Of a stretch of DNA of 64,000 nt, positions 30,924-44,000 are shown one piece after another; positions within the stretch are counted from its first letter, which is position 1, and every line of letters starts with the position of its first letter. The DNA is from Paracyclopina nana (taxonomy: Eukaryota; Arthropoda; Copepoda; Cyclopoida; Cyclopettidae): positions 4,176,501-4,240,500 of the forward strand of contig JAGUCH010000007.1 of the NCBI GenBank assembly GCA_019096065.1. Direction: 5' to 3'. The translations under genes and the position numbers were made by a program. The notes under the pieces were generated by a model that did no database searches, was not told where the DNA came from, and saw nothing but the letters and a program-made list of their open reading frames with translations.

Positions 30924-31781
30924 TCACATGAAAATGTCATAGTCCACCGGGCCTTTGTCGCCACTACCCGAGAGGTCACCTCTGAAGCCTTTTTCGCTGC
31001 AAAACCTTTTGAACTGCTCATTTTCCAGCCTTGTCATGACCCTGTTTAGAGCATAAATCTCTTGCCTTTGTCGGGGTGTGACCAATCTCGTGTTTTGTGT
31101 TCTGACATCCACAGAAAAAACGGGCTCTCTTGGGGCGTGTGGTCCTTGGTTGCTGCTGGCTTTGGCAGAGGCTTTGGCTGATGAGGATGATGAAGAAGAG
31201 GAGCTCGAGGACGAGGTCGAGGGAAGCACCGAATTGCGGCCTTTGCGACGGAAAAACGCACTTTTTCCACCAGATGATCCCTTTTTTGTACTGTTATTGG
31301 TTGCTAGTGAAGTCATGGAAGGGGCCTCTTTTAAAAAGGCCTCTTGCGGCTGCTGATTCAAGGCTGGCTCAGAGGAACTTCTCGACACAGGCACAAATTC
31401 TTTCATGTCACTGCTTTCACTTTTTTTCTGCTTTCTGCGAGACACTGGGGCATTGGCATTTGTCTGACTGTTCCCGTTTGGAATGAATTTCCGCATCATT
31501 CTGGTGCCAAGGCTTTTCTCTGATGATGCATTTTCAGTGGGAGAAGGAGAGGACTTTTTCTTTGTGAATTTGAAGAATTTCGAAGACTTCTTCTTTTTCT
31601 CGCTGTTCACATTGTTATTGCTGACAAAAGACTTGGCACTACCATTATTTTTATGCCTTGGAGTGGTTGGAGCATTGTTCAGTTTAATTTCTTCAATGGA
31701 GTCATGAGTTGGATTGTTTCCCTTGGGAGTGAGAGTCAAGTCACCCACGGACTTGCTCACGTCCTCGTCGTTGACGGTCAT
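30924..31781 (-). CDS. Hypothetical Ser/Lys-rich protein with conserved-looking C-terminus
   Basis: A single coding exon of 285 aa from the ATG at 31781 (MTVNDEDV). A splice-acceptor-like AAGTTGCAG just before the ATG suggests a spliced 5'UTR. Most of the protein is low-complexity: basic Lys/Ser clusters (KKKKSSKFFKFTKKKSS) and a run of 14 serines near residue 200. The C-terminal about 60 residues look structured, with TPRQRQEIYALNRVMTRLE and QFKRFCSEKGF forming an amphipathic helix. It is presumably cytoplasmic or nuclear, with no signal or membrane segment. Family not recognised and function unknown. The reading frame is long and its codon pattern looks coding, so the gene is probably real. 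Confidence 0.65.
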   Translation of the reverse strand: MTVNDEDVSKSVGDLTLTPKGNNPTHDSIEEIKLNNAPTTPRHKNNGSAKSFVSNNNVNSEKKKKSSKFFKFTKKKSSPSPTENASSEKSLGTRMMRKFIPNGNSQTNANAPVSRRKQKKSESSDMKEFVPVSRSSSEPALNQQPQEAFLKEAPSMTSLATNNSTKKGSSGGKSAFFRRKGRNSVLPSTSSSSSSSSSSSSAKASAKASSNQGPHAPREPVFSVDVRTQNTRLVTPRQRQEIYALNRVMTRLENEQFKRFCSEKGFRGDLSGSGDKGPVDYDIFM

Positions 31782-34700
31782 ATTTATCTGCAACTTGAAA
31801 TTAAAGATAATGAAGCAACCTCCAGGGAATTCATAATTTGCATTCTGTGCAACGAGAAGCAGCTTTCAGTGTACAAAATAAGCATTTCACAACTCTCTTA
31901 GATTTCATAGAATAGATACACAGTGAAATCTTCCCTTTTGGGCTCTAAAAACATATTAGTTTGTGACTGGCGTTCACCTAATTTTGAATAAAAATAAAGC
32001 GTCGATCTCTATTTGCCTTGTTGCCATAATTACTAAGTATGTGGCGTTCACTTTCTTCAAAATAGGCATTCAAAGTTCTTTGAAAAAGAAATGAGGAAAA
32101 ACACCAGAAAGACCATTTTTCCAAAGGAATGCCTGCCAAATAGTAAAGCACTAAAATGAAGCAATCAGCTGTACAAAATTGTTTTAGGATACTTTTCATG
32201 TTTCCTCCTATAAGTTATAGTAAGCTTATTGTAAGTACATGTGCACTTGGGACATATTAACAATCACATACAATATTGATTGACCTTCGCCTTCTAGAAT
32301 TTTAAAGTACTTCTTTTGACCATTAATCAATATAAGTAATTCTTGCAGTCCACCTCAAGCTAATTGATGGGTCAAGCGAATGAAGAAAGTTGCTGATCGC
32401 GAGGAGTAGCTTACATTTTTGATGAGATTCTTTTATCCAAATCATTGGTGCGTGCCAAATCCTTGGAATAAAAACCAAGTTTGTCGATCAGATCAGGAGA
32501 GAAGACCATAGAATACTGTACCAAGTTTATAAGCAGAGACGTCTGAACTAAAAAAATTGGTCTCTTCCTTTGACGAGTAAAATAATAGAGCTTTCACTTG
32601 CACGCACTTTGAAATCCCAGTAGCACAAAAACAGTGGAAAAAGTTGATCGAAGATTCAGCTAAAATATTAACCAGTGTTTTTCTCCAACTCGAGCGTACT
32701 ATTTTTAATCTATTTCCTCATGCGATCGACACCGCATGTAGAATTTGCCCTTGAATTTGACAAATATTGATACACTTTCTTTTCATATTGTGGGACAATC
32801 GCACCAGCTAGCATGAAAGTGGACACAGGAAAATTGGAGGAGCCATGAGGAAAAATAAGCTGAAACATTGGATATGATCCATTAATTTTTTGAAGCCAAA
32901 AAATTAAGTAAAAGGTTGGTTTTGCTTGTAGGATTGCATTTCAAAGCTTAAAGGGAATGCGCAATTTTGAGGCACAAGCAAGGGTTACATATACTTGTAT
33001 ATATTACAGGGCTGTCCCATGGGAGCTGTTTTGTGTGATTGTAAACCGCTTTCTATCATCACATTCTTTTTATGAAAAAAGACACAGGTTCACTCTGCAA
33101 CGAAAAAAGACTTCTTAATTAATCCTGATTGCCTTGATCATAAGCCAAAAGAAACTAGATCAATCTGAGCGAAGAGCTTGGAATTTTTTCTGGGGCTACA
33201 AAATTACTCCTGGGTGAAGCGAACCAATTTGACGACAAGGTTTTATGGCTTTCCCTTGAGTTGTTGAGGAATTTTCTATGCATAAGCCATACATGTGGGA
33301 CTACATTCTTCCTTTCTCCTTTAGAGCTTTTCCAAAGTGAATGGTTGTTCTTGCATGAGATTTGCATTTTGTGTTTGCTCTAATCCATATTGCTGTGGTT
33401 TTCAGCTACAAATGGCATGATTGCTGTCCATTTGTATTCATGGGAGCATACGGTTTAATTTGCACGAAAACTGCATAAATGGTACATGGCTAGCAGCAAT
33501 TATTTCAATTGGCTTTTCCTTCCCTCCCTTCATTGCTTAATGTTCCTCCCATAAGCTATGTACATTTAATGGAAAAATTAACTCTTGGCTTTTACAGGTG
33601 CAAGGCTCAAGCATTCATCTTCATGAAAATGGAGCTGTCAGAGGTGCTTTTGTGAGTTAGAATGGTCAAACCATGTTCGGGCTGGTCTCAAAGGATCATC
33701 TCCCTAGAGTCCAGTAGTGAAACCAAGCAAGTTTTCCCAACTACAGTAGCAGCTAACTCGATCTATTGTGGACCACTGAGCTGTGACACTCCACTGTGTG
33801 GTGTGCCCACAAACTTTGCCCCCTCTCTTTTCCTCAAGTTGTTGACATTCGCACTTTTCTCCAAAAGTCAACGCGCGGGATCTGATGTCAGTGAAAAAAC
33901 ATACACAAAAGTGATGATGAAGCTTGTCATGGCTCTGCCACAAAGTTTCCACTTGATTTTGCCCTCCCCTTTTTACTTTGCCTGAATTTCCGGTCTTGTT
34001 TCACTGCAATCAAGATTAGTAGCTATTTTTATGCTTTCAAGTTGGCTGCGTGTTTGTTTATCTTTGTTCTCACTTCCGCTTCCTTGGGGTGCCGCGCTAC
34101 CAGAAGGACTTTTACTTTTACGGCCAAACGTTGCAGAAAAACAAATCTTTTCTTTAAGTGATAAATGCATTTTGCTGAAAGGGCTGGGGAGGCGTATTGA
34201 CACATTTTCCCCTTGTAATGCTCTTCTTGCATGTTGAAAATGTTTGAAATGGCACAATCTAATTGTCAACTGAGGATATTGGAAGGCTTTGCTACCAGCA
34301 TTGGTTTTACAATGCTCCCAAAGTTTGCTCCATTAAAACGGGGGTACTATAGAGAGACTTTGACTGGCAACACTTAACGGATTAACCAGACGCAGCTATA
34401 ATACTTCCAAATGTGGTTTGCATGCCTCACTATCCAAGGAGGCTTTAGTAATGAAAACCGACATGCCATAATGGAGAAATGATACATTGCAGAAGAAGCA
34501 GAATATAGCAAAGTTGACTTGATTATTTCACAAATGCTACACATGTCAACTTTGCACTCCAAATTCCAAATGCAGTCCTAGCTTTGCAAAAGCTACATCT
34601 TCAGTTTTCCCATTACATATTCAGTGGAAGAAAAGCCTCCTCCTTACCTCAATATTAAAACACAATTGCTGGGTTGAAAAAAGGGTGGCTCACACAATAT

Positions 34701-37700
34701 GCAAAATTCCTTGACTAACCTTCTATGTTGAGAGTTGTTGTGGCATCGAACCAGCAAATAAATAGGATTAGTAGTACCTTCCAGAAAGGATCCCAACTTG
34801 GCGACTTTCACTACCGGACTGCATGCTTCTGCACTACTTTGCTAGGAAGTGCTTTCAATAATATGTGTACAGGTATTGTCGCAGGCCAACAACAACCACG
34901 CTTTTTTGGCCATAAATGTACTGCTGAGCACACATGCATTGGGAAAGCACATTTGATATGAGCTTAGATTATACTATATAGTGATATGTAATGAAACTTG
35001 TTGTGGAATACAGCTATAAATGGTAAAAGAAGTTGGTGCTTTTCTCCTTCTTGTTGTTTTTAATTTCTCACATTTCCTGGCTGAGATGAGATACTGTATG
35101 CGCATAAATTAAAAGACAACACCCTGTAATATATGCGACTCAAGAGTCAAGAAAGCTCATCAACGAATTCCCATTTCATAGGAAAATTACTCGGAGATGA
35201 ATAATCGAAAGCGTATTATGCTTTGTTGGAATTTTCTTTATTTGTGAAAGCTTGCCTTGCATATGTGAGTAGATAAGACATTATTGAGAACGGTTGCACC
35301 TATTTTTAATCATATGCAAACCATGCAACATGGGCCAAAAATAGCTCAATGACGAATATGTATTCAGTTATGTATTCAGTTATATGATCGAGCTTACCTA
35401 ACGAAAAGTGCATGCTATAATCGACTTTGTCTGTTAGGCAAATGATCAATAGCTTTTTAGTCCCATTCTTCAGCTGGGTTTCAAACAATGATTTAGAAAA
35501 CACAAACCTTAAGTGCAGATACACTTCAAGGCATAGTAAACAATGACAAGTGTAAGGATCTCAGGCTTTGCTCGCTACCTCGCGAAAGGCTAGTCCTTAA
35601 TACAGCTATGATATGGGCATTTCACATCAGGGCTTTAAGCTCTCCAGCACCCACAAAATCGAGCTTGAAAAGATGTTCCAGCTTCAAAATGATGGCAAAC
35701 TCCCATTCTGTATCAGCACAAATACAGTGAGATTCTCCTGTATTCGCAAATAGTGTCCACTAGGAGGAAATTCAGCTGGCAATGCTGCCATCTACGAACA
35801 AGTTTGGCAATGTGAATTTTCTTCGCGAGGGCGAGGGGTCCCACCCAGTAGCCTTAGTAGGATCCCGTCTACATCAACGCAAAATGGGTGTGGTAAAGGC
35901 CTTTTAACGCGAGGCCGCTCTGCGCGCTTTGAGTCACCGTTCGGAGATCTTTTGGCGCACTCTCACAATAAGCGCAGCTTCCGCGGTCCGCATCCTCAAA
36001 AGCGGCCAAGAAACTAGCAAATTCGGAACACACTTTATGGTTTCTACTAAAGGGCTGAATGTACATTCAGCCCTTTAGTTTCTACACCCAGAAAAAAAAT
36101 TGGAATTTGCCAAAGTATTCCCAAAAAATTGAAAGGTAACAGCGAGCTTTTACATTAGTATAAAACTATTTTCTAGAATTACGGGGTCATTTTCATGCGC
36201 GTTTTTCGAGGTGAAGGCAATTTATTTGAGGAGATTGAAAAATAAATTCATACTGCAGAGAGAGGACGATTAATCAAGCAAGTTGCAGAGCAAAGTGAAT
36301 TTTCCCGCATGTTGTGCTATGTATATATAGCTATTTCTGGCTTGACGTCCACAAAATCAAGATAATGTAGGTAAGGTCTATTTAGTCAAAGGGTCCCTTA
36401 ATTCCTCTGAGATGAAAGTCAGAACATCAAAAGGCTATACAACACCCCAGAGGCGGGGCCGAAAGCGTAAGAGCTTGAAGTAATCCTCTCTCGTGGCCAT
36501 AAAAGAAAATTGGCCATTATTTGTGCATATTTCTTATCATGGCAGCAAAGTCATCATCACTTTGTTGCCCAACTTTGGTCGATCCACATATCTATGTAAA
36601 ATGAGACTCATTAGTTCCTTCGCGGCCCAAGGGACAAAGTTTTCGTGTAACATTACACGCCCTGATATCGATGTGTGGAGATCTTCTGGCATGCATTTGC
36701 TAATATGTGCCATGGTACAACACGAATTTTGCTCTGCTTATACGAGCAAAACAACTTGTTACAAGAGCCAAGTGCCAAGGAATTGCACATTGTTTTATGG
36801 TCGTGGCCCTTAATGCGATCTTCCCACCATGGATTGGGGCTGCACAATGTGGCCTTTTCTGCATGGGCGTCTCAATGATTGCCCCATTTTTGGCCTCTGC
36901 TCCCCAGCGTGCAAGTGATCGGCGGCGCCAAGAATTCAATTACCCTCCTCAAGAGCTGTCTAATAATGGCTAATGAAAACAAGGATAGCAGATTAGAAAG
37001 CTTACTACTACTCTACTGTACTATAGAAGCATAACTAAAAAGGACCAAAACAAAAATCGTGGGATGAAGCTTGAAGCTTTTTCCCCTCGTGGGGCCATTT
37101 GGGATCGGTTTGCACTGCTTTCTTTTTGTGCTCGCCTCGTGTAAAAGAAAATGAGGAAATTCCTGGGTCTCATCCAACCAAGATAAATTGGAAACATATT
37201 CACGGCCCCTTTTTCAAGAAGTTGCTTGGGGAATGGCTTTCGGAAATATTTTTGGTCGGTCTTCGTCGAGATTGATGGATTATTGAAAGTCGCGAGACGA
37301 CGAGACACATGCTATGCTATATTGGAGCAACTGGCCTCAGCTTTCAAAAGAATTCCTCGCTTCTCCTCATTCTGCTACACTTGCGCGAGACCCAAGACGA
37401 CCCGAGAATTTAGAGCATGTTAACAAGTTTCCATGCGAAAAAAGTTTCCCTTTTGATAATACGGAAAAGCTTCCGAAAATTAATAAATACACAGCAGTCG
37501 CATGCTTATTTTGTTATTGGGAAGAAAAGGGATCATCACCCGATGATGTTGTAAGAATGCACAGATTGTGTTGAACCCTGACACGTAAATGCTCCTGTCA
37601 TGCCCGATATTGACGAAAACGTCAGGAGCGAGAAAGCTGTGACTGCGTATGAGTGTGGTGGTTCGTTGGGCCAAAGTATATTTATCAAAATATATAGAAT

Positions 37701-38098
37701 ATTTACTCATACAAAGCATTAGTAGTTGTAGTGTTCGGTTCCCAACAGCAATTGCTTGCTTCTTTCTTCAGTTGTATCGTGGAGGAGGAAAACTTGCCGT
37801 TTTCAAACACAGTCGCCAATCATTGGCCAGATTGGCAAACAACTCGATCAACATTGCATTCGACGAGGGCGGGGGGCGCTTTGTCTTCCTGTTCACTTCA
37901 TATTCGTTGCTTTTTCCTTCTTCTTCATAACTTAAGTTTGTGTCACACAATGACCGACGTTTTCTTCAATATTCATATATAAATCGTGGTGTAAAAACAA
38001 CGCGACGATCATCGGCAATTCAACAATTTTCCTTTTTGCAGGTAGCACTAAATAAGATTGCAGAAATGTGTCTCTCTTTTATGTCTTCAGCAACTAGT
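31782..38098. other. 6.3-kb gene-poor region
   Basis: No gene could be supported here. All ORFs are short, lack recognisable domains and occur on both strands. The stretch may hold 5'UTR exons and regulatory DNA of the hypothetical gene. Notable landmarks are a perfect 34-bp palindrome (36046-36079) and a GC-rich island (about 35820-36010) within otherwise AT-rich sequence. Confidence 0.5.
36046..36079. repeat. Perfect 34-bp palindrome
   Basis: ACTAAAGGGCTGAATGT is followed without spacer by its reverse complement. It sits at the edge of a GC-rich island. Confidence 0.85.
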
Positions 38099-41000
38099 TC
38101 ACTCGTCATCTTGCGGCTCTTGTAACCAAGTAAAAAACTGAGTGGTTGACTTGACGGCCACGCCCCTACCCAAGTCTTGCTCCACTTCTTTATCTTCAAG
38201 CCACTTGAAAAAGGCCGTATCAGATATCACATCGAAATTGTAGAGGGAATTGAATATCGAAGACAGCATTTCTAAAGAGAACCAATTAGCATATTTGAAG
38301 ATGATACGATTTTTATATCCAAAACTCACTTGTTGGATGCTCCAGCTCGTGCATGTAGACTTGCAGGGCGTATAGCACCTGGATCTCGCGCTCCATTTTG
38401 GCATCCACGAAACGCTTCAGAACTTGGCATCTATCCTCGAACTCCGGTTCATTCAATAAAATGCTATTCTCGCCTACAAAACGAAAAGGCAGCATTAGAC
38501 ACGGGAAAATACGATTCAAGGGAAGAAGGTATTAATTGTACGAGATTTTTCTTTGGTGCTACACATAGTGATGCTATGCAGAACCATACACACAATCACG
38601 AGGTTGATTTGCCCATTCTTTGCACACTGAGGCCCGCATCGAGCATCGGACCAGCCGGCTTAATAAAATGGGGTTGAAAGCTTAGAGAGGTGAAAGAACT
38701 TACTGATCTTGATCGCACTACGAGTAACAACACGAGTGAGAGTCTGGATAAAAGCTCGCGACTCCAGTGTTTCCTCAGGAACATTTTTCTGCAAAAAAAT
38801 AGCCAACATTGACACAACTGAACACAGGCAGGCAAGCTGAAAAACTTACGACAATCCAAGAGATAACTGCATCGTTCTTCACGGGCTTGTCTTGTTCTAC
38901 TAAGATCGATTCGAGGCATTTCCTCAAGCCATCCTCTGACATGGGTGGTTGCTCGTTGATGAACTGGAATTTCTGCAAAACAAACAAAAAATAGGTAAGA
39001 GTTCACACGACAAATAATCGAGTTCAACTCACGTTTTGGTCAATAAATGAGGGCACTTTGTCTGGATGCATGAAGTCGTTCAACGTCAACCCGGAACGTT
39101 TCCAGAGCTCACCAGCCTTGCCAGGTCCAATGTCAGCTACAAGAGCCTTGAGGACACTTGCTACGTACTTGGAGACTTCGGCCTCATCGCTGAGCAGCTT
39201 GGCAGACTCTTGTAGGAATTTAAGTGGAAGCGCAGACTCCGACGCAAGTGGGCCAGCTAATCAAAAAAGGCCAAAAACTTAGCACTGCAAACAATTAATA
39301 GCAACAGTCAAAATGATTCTACCTATGACCACGCCGATGTAGTCCCAGAACTTCGGAATGTCAATGGCCACATCACTGGCGATCTTGAGAATGGGCTCGA
39401 CTCCTTCTGCGAACTGCCTGGGCAAAAGGACATGTTTCTTGACTAGAAAATTGAGCAGCTTGCCCGTCTTTCTCATTTCCTCCATATGCTTCTCGAGAAC
39501 GTAGTCGACCCACTCCTCCACAACGGCCTTCATCACGCTCGGGTGGAAGTCGCTGCACACATACTTGTAGGCCGATTCCAGATCACAGTTATGGAGGAAC
39601 TCCTCAATGACGCTCTTCGCCTTGCGCTTGACTATGTCCGGCTCCATATCGGGTGGACCTTTCAGCTGCTTCGTCTGCTCGAATCTCATCTCGGCCTCAT
39701 CACGAGTGCTCGGCGCGGGCATGTTGGCGAGGTTGCTGCCATCCATGGACATGCTGGGGCCACCGGCAACCTGTTGAAGACCAGCTGCCGGGTGTGCCGA
39801 CGACCCAAGCGCACCCTTCACGGGTCCATTGGAGGACATGCCAGAGCTGAATTGCCGCACCGTATCGATGGCGCCCTGGCGCTCATTCATACTAGCGCCA
39901 CGACTTCCACCGTCACGGTCGTGACCTCCACGCGCAAAGTTGCCCATGGAGGCCGAGGAGGAAAAGTTGCCGCGCCGCGAGCCCTCGTCGGAGGAGTTTT
40001 GGATGGGCGCAAAGCGGTTCTGAGGCTTGGCCGAGCTGCCCGAGCCCTTGCCCCAAAATCGGGAGCTGGGGCCAAAGCTCATGTTCTCAGCGTCCTTGCG
40101 ATTCGAGGCCAAACTCTGGATCTTTTGCGCATCAATCTTCTCCGAGTTGGACTGGGTTTTCGAGCCGCGACTGTTGAATGGGACAGTGTTCCACTCGTCA
40201 TCGTTTGACTGCTGAGGGCCACCACGCGATGAGCGCTTGTTGCGATTGTCGCGATCCTGGCCTCCGCCTCCGCGGTTGCCGCCACCCCTGTCACCACCGA
40301 GAGGCTTCATGTCAAGTAATTGCTGTTGTGTCTTTTCGCGCTCGGCTTCTTTGTGGATTTGATCCAACGTCTTAGGACCGGCCTTTTCACGACGAGGCTT
40401 CCATCCACTTCTTCTCAGATCAACTGCGTCTTGCAACAGGAATCTCACGCGAGAAGGTAGCGATTTGTTCTCCTTGATTATCTTCTCAAGAGCCGCGAAA
40501 TATTCATCAAAAGGATTATGGATAGGATTAGGTTTCTTGTTTTGCTACAAAAAAAGGGGGAACGGATTTTTAGTAATAGCCTTAATCGAATTCTAATAGG
40601 AGTAGAGCGCGAGACTTGTTTCAGAAACCAGGAAAATGATCATCAAACAAAAGTCTGACCAGAAGCTATCATCATATAAGGGAGCTAAAAAAGTTGGCTA
40701 GAAATTAACTACCTGTGAGTTGTTTGAGCTATCCTCCTTCGACAAGGCCTCTTTGACCATGGTTGATTGCTCCAAATCTTTGCCAATCGTTTGCAAGAAC
40801 CAGCACAGGCACTCCAAGGATTCCTCGTCGATTTTCACGATCAAGCTCTGGATGATTTGATGCATGGTGCGATTCTGCAACATTTTCAGCTTGTAGAGCT
40901 CGCCAATGAAGCGAATGTTGCCAAGGGACCTTCGCCGAGCACGTCGTTCCTTCTCCTCGAATTCTAGCTGCAGCTCTTTGCGCTTGTCTTCTGACTCAGC

Positions 41001-44000
41001 AGTAGCTAGTTGAGCTTCGAACTTTTGCTTGTCAAAGCCTTCCATGTAGTCACGTTCGAACTCCTTCTGACAGCGCAAGATGATCAGCTTGCGGAAGTCG
41101 GTGTTATTGCTATTGACGGCAGCAGGAGCAGGCTCACCGCCACTGATATGGGCGGCGGCCTCAGCAGCATCATTATCCACCTTTTTCTTCTGCAGGACTT
41201 CGCAAAGCCTCGCGTAAGCCACAGAGAACTCGGGCTCGTCCACAGCCTACCGTTGAAAAAAGTTATTGTATAAGCGAGGTGTGATTGACAAGTTCAAAAA
41301 TTATACAACACTAAAAGTTTGTATAACTGCGACATGCCTTTCATTTTTTATGCGCTGCTCAAAGAAACTGACCAACTATTTGAAGGTAGCATTAGATGAG
41401 TGAAGCAGCGGACTTAAAATGTAAAAAAATAAAATATCACCTTCTCAAAAATAAGCTCAATACACGCTTCCAACTTGGGCTGGGTGTCTATGGTGAGTTC
41501 ATTAAACTGCTTGACCAGTTTGTCGAACTTCTGCGGCGTCAATTTGTTCAAAATGGCGCGAACGTTGCGTTCCAGCTCGAGGATGGGATCTAGCTCAGCA
41601 ACATCAGACTCGAGGAGCTTCACGGGCTTCCAGGCGTTCTCCGTCTTGTGGAGCTCAAAGTTGCGGTCTATGTTGATGACCGTGGGTCCTCCGCCACCTC
41701 CACCAGCATTTCCGCCCATGCCGCGTTCAGGTCTCTTGGCAGATCTGTCCCGACTGCCTCCTTTCGTGTTCATGCCACTCTAAATGAAATGGGAGAAGAG
41801 AAATTAAAGAGGGAATGAAGATATAACATGCACAGGGCAACTAACCTTAGAAGTAGTGGACTTGACAAAGCCTGGCATCCAATCCTTGTTTTGACTCGCC
41901 TGCGGGGCATTGTACACCTTGTCATGCACAGGCTTATCCTTGATGATGTCCATGGGCGGCAAGTTTTCTGGCTTACGCATGGACAGCGGATCTTTGGAGA
42001 GCTCAATGAGAAAATTGCGATCGTATTGTTTTTTGCCTTCAGTATTGATCGGTGACCATTGTTCTGCAAAAAGATGAAAGGTCAAGCTCGTTTAGCAACA
42101 GGATTTTTTCAGTCTGCTGCCACTAGACAATGAATGATGAGAAGAAGCGCTTAAATGTGGATTCCAGGTTCAAAATTGCACCAATAGTAGTGAAAAAAAT
42201 TGGGCAAATGCGACAAGGAAGCTTGGGATTTAATTTGCGTCCAACTTGACACTAAACCAATTACTTAATCGATTGGTCCAGTAACACTGTGGACGGAACG
42301 TGCATAAAATATCAAAACACTGAAAGTTACCTTCGGGATAGGTGTATTTGAGCTTGATTTGAGAGGATGACTTGGAGGCAGGGTTGCTGCTCGACGCAGA
42401 AGTGGTTCCATTTTCAACTGAGCCCTCTTTGGCCTCGGAGGCTACCGCTGCTGCTGCGTCTTCTTCAGAGGCCACCGCCTCCTCCTTTTCGACGGCATGG
42501 TTACCTTCCACGTGGTTCTCAGGAGTTTCAGTAGAGGCCTCAATAACGGGCGCCACCTCGGGCTCCTTAACAACATTATTGTTTGTCTGAACAACTCCCT
42601 CTTTCTCCACCACGGGCGGCTGTGGATCAGCAGCTTCGACAGGCTCTTTTGCAGGCACCTCTTTGGGTTCGGAGGGTCTTCTCGGCTTGGAAGAAGTGTC
42701 CTTCTTGCTTTTTTGCTTGGATTTGCCTGAAATGGACATAGGTTACGGCAAGGTCACACAGAGCAAGAAGCATTTTCAAACACCTCTACTCTTTGCACTT
42801 TTGTGTTGCTGCTGTGGCATTTTGACGAACAAAATCACGGCTGAATATCACAGGAAAATCGGAAAATATATTGTCACGAATTTGGCCATATTGAATAAAG
42901 CAGTCCGTGTAGGGATAGATTTTTGGCAAGACTCTACGAAAGCGGCTGTTGCGGCGGCTGCCAATAAGTACACACAGTAGCAGCAGCACATGTGCAACAT
43001 GGCGACACTAAAGATGGACCGGCTGAGAAGTCGCCGTCGAATAAAGCTGGCCCTAACATGTGCACTCAAAAACTTGTTCCCTACAGCAGCTACACAAAAC
43101 ACCGCGTGGTCACGCAACCTATTTTGGGCATCGCTAAAAAAATATCACTCACCGTCTTGTTGGTCCTCGGTCACAGGATCGACGACAGCCTTGTCATTGG
43201 AAGAGCTAGCTGGATGAATGATGGGCGCAGTGGCAGCCTCTGCCTTCTTGGCGGCCTCGGGTGGGGCTACTGCAGCAGGACTGCTTTTATTAGTACTACT
43301 AACGATGGGCTTATCGTCGTTAACAATAACGGGGGGAGAGGGCTCCTTGGGAGGAACGACGACATCAGCTTTCGCTTCAGGTTCCTTAGCATTTGAAGCA
43401 TCGCCACCGTCCTAATAAAAATATGAATGCTATGCTATCTTCTCTATCTAGACCTAATATATTACCTCAGAGCGGGCGGGAGACTTCTCCTCTTCAGAAA
43501 CAGAGGCCACAGACACCACGGAAACGGAGGCCGGTGCAGCAACCTCGGTATTCGCAGTTGGATCCACCTCCTCATTCGTGTTGGGGTTGATGATTTTGAG
43601 GGGCTGTCGCACCCTCCTCTCAAGCACACGCTGCTGCGTTGGCGGCTGCATGGGCTGGGCCTGAATTGTCGCCGGAATTCCAGCTTGTGACAACTGCGGA
43701 TGAGCTGTGGGCTGCATATGGGCTCCAGGCGCGGGCGTGGCCACGGGGTTGGCCTGCATGTACGCCGGATTGGCAGCAATGACGTGCTGGCCCATTGAGG
43801 CCGCCGGGTTCGAAGGAGCCTGGGGCCTCAGCTGAGGAGCCTGATTGGGTATGGTCGGCGGAGGCTGGGAGTATCCCTGCGGAATGGGCGATGAGAAGGG
43901 CGTCATGCCAGGCTGGTAGAGGAAAAATTGATTGCCTGCCATTTGTGCCGGCATCCTGGGGATCTGTTGCGGATACTGAAAATGGATGAAAATCAACATT

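Noticed and set aside
33662-33985. 107-aa plus-strand ORF in the gene-poor region
   Set aside because: Overlaps an equally open minus-strand ORF and shows no family motif.
36493-36973. Several overlapping ORFs of 64-106 aa on both strands
   Set aside because: Openness in many frames at once reflects composition rather than coding.
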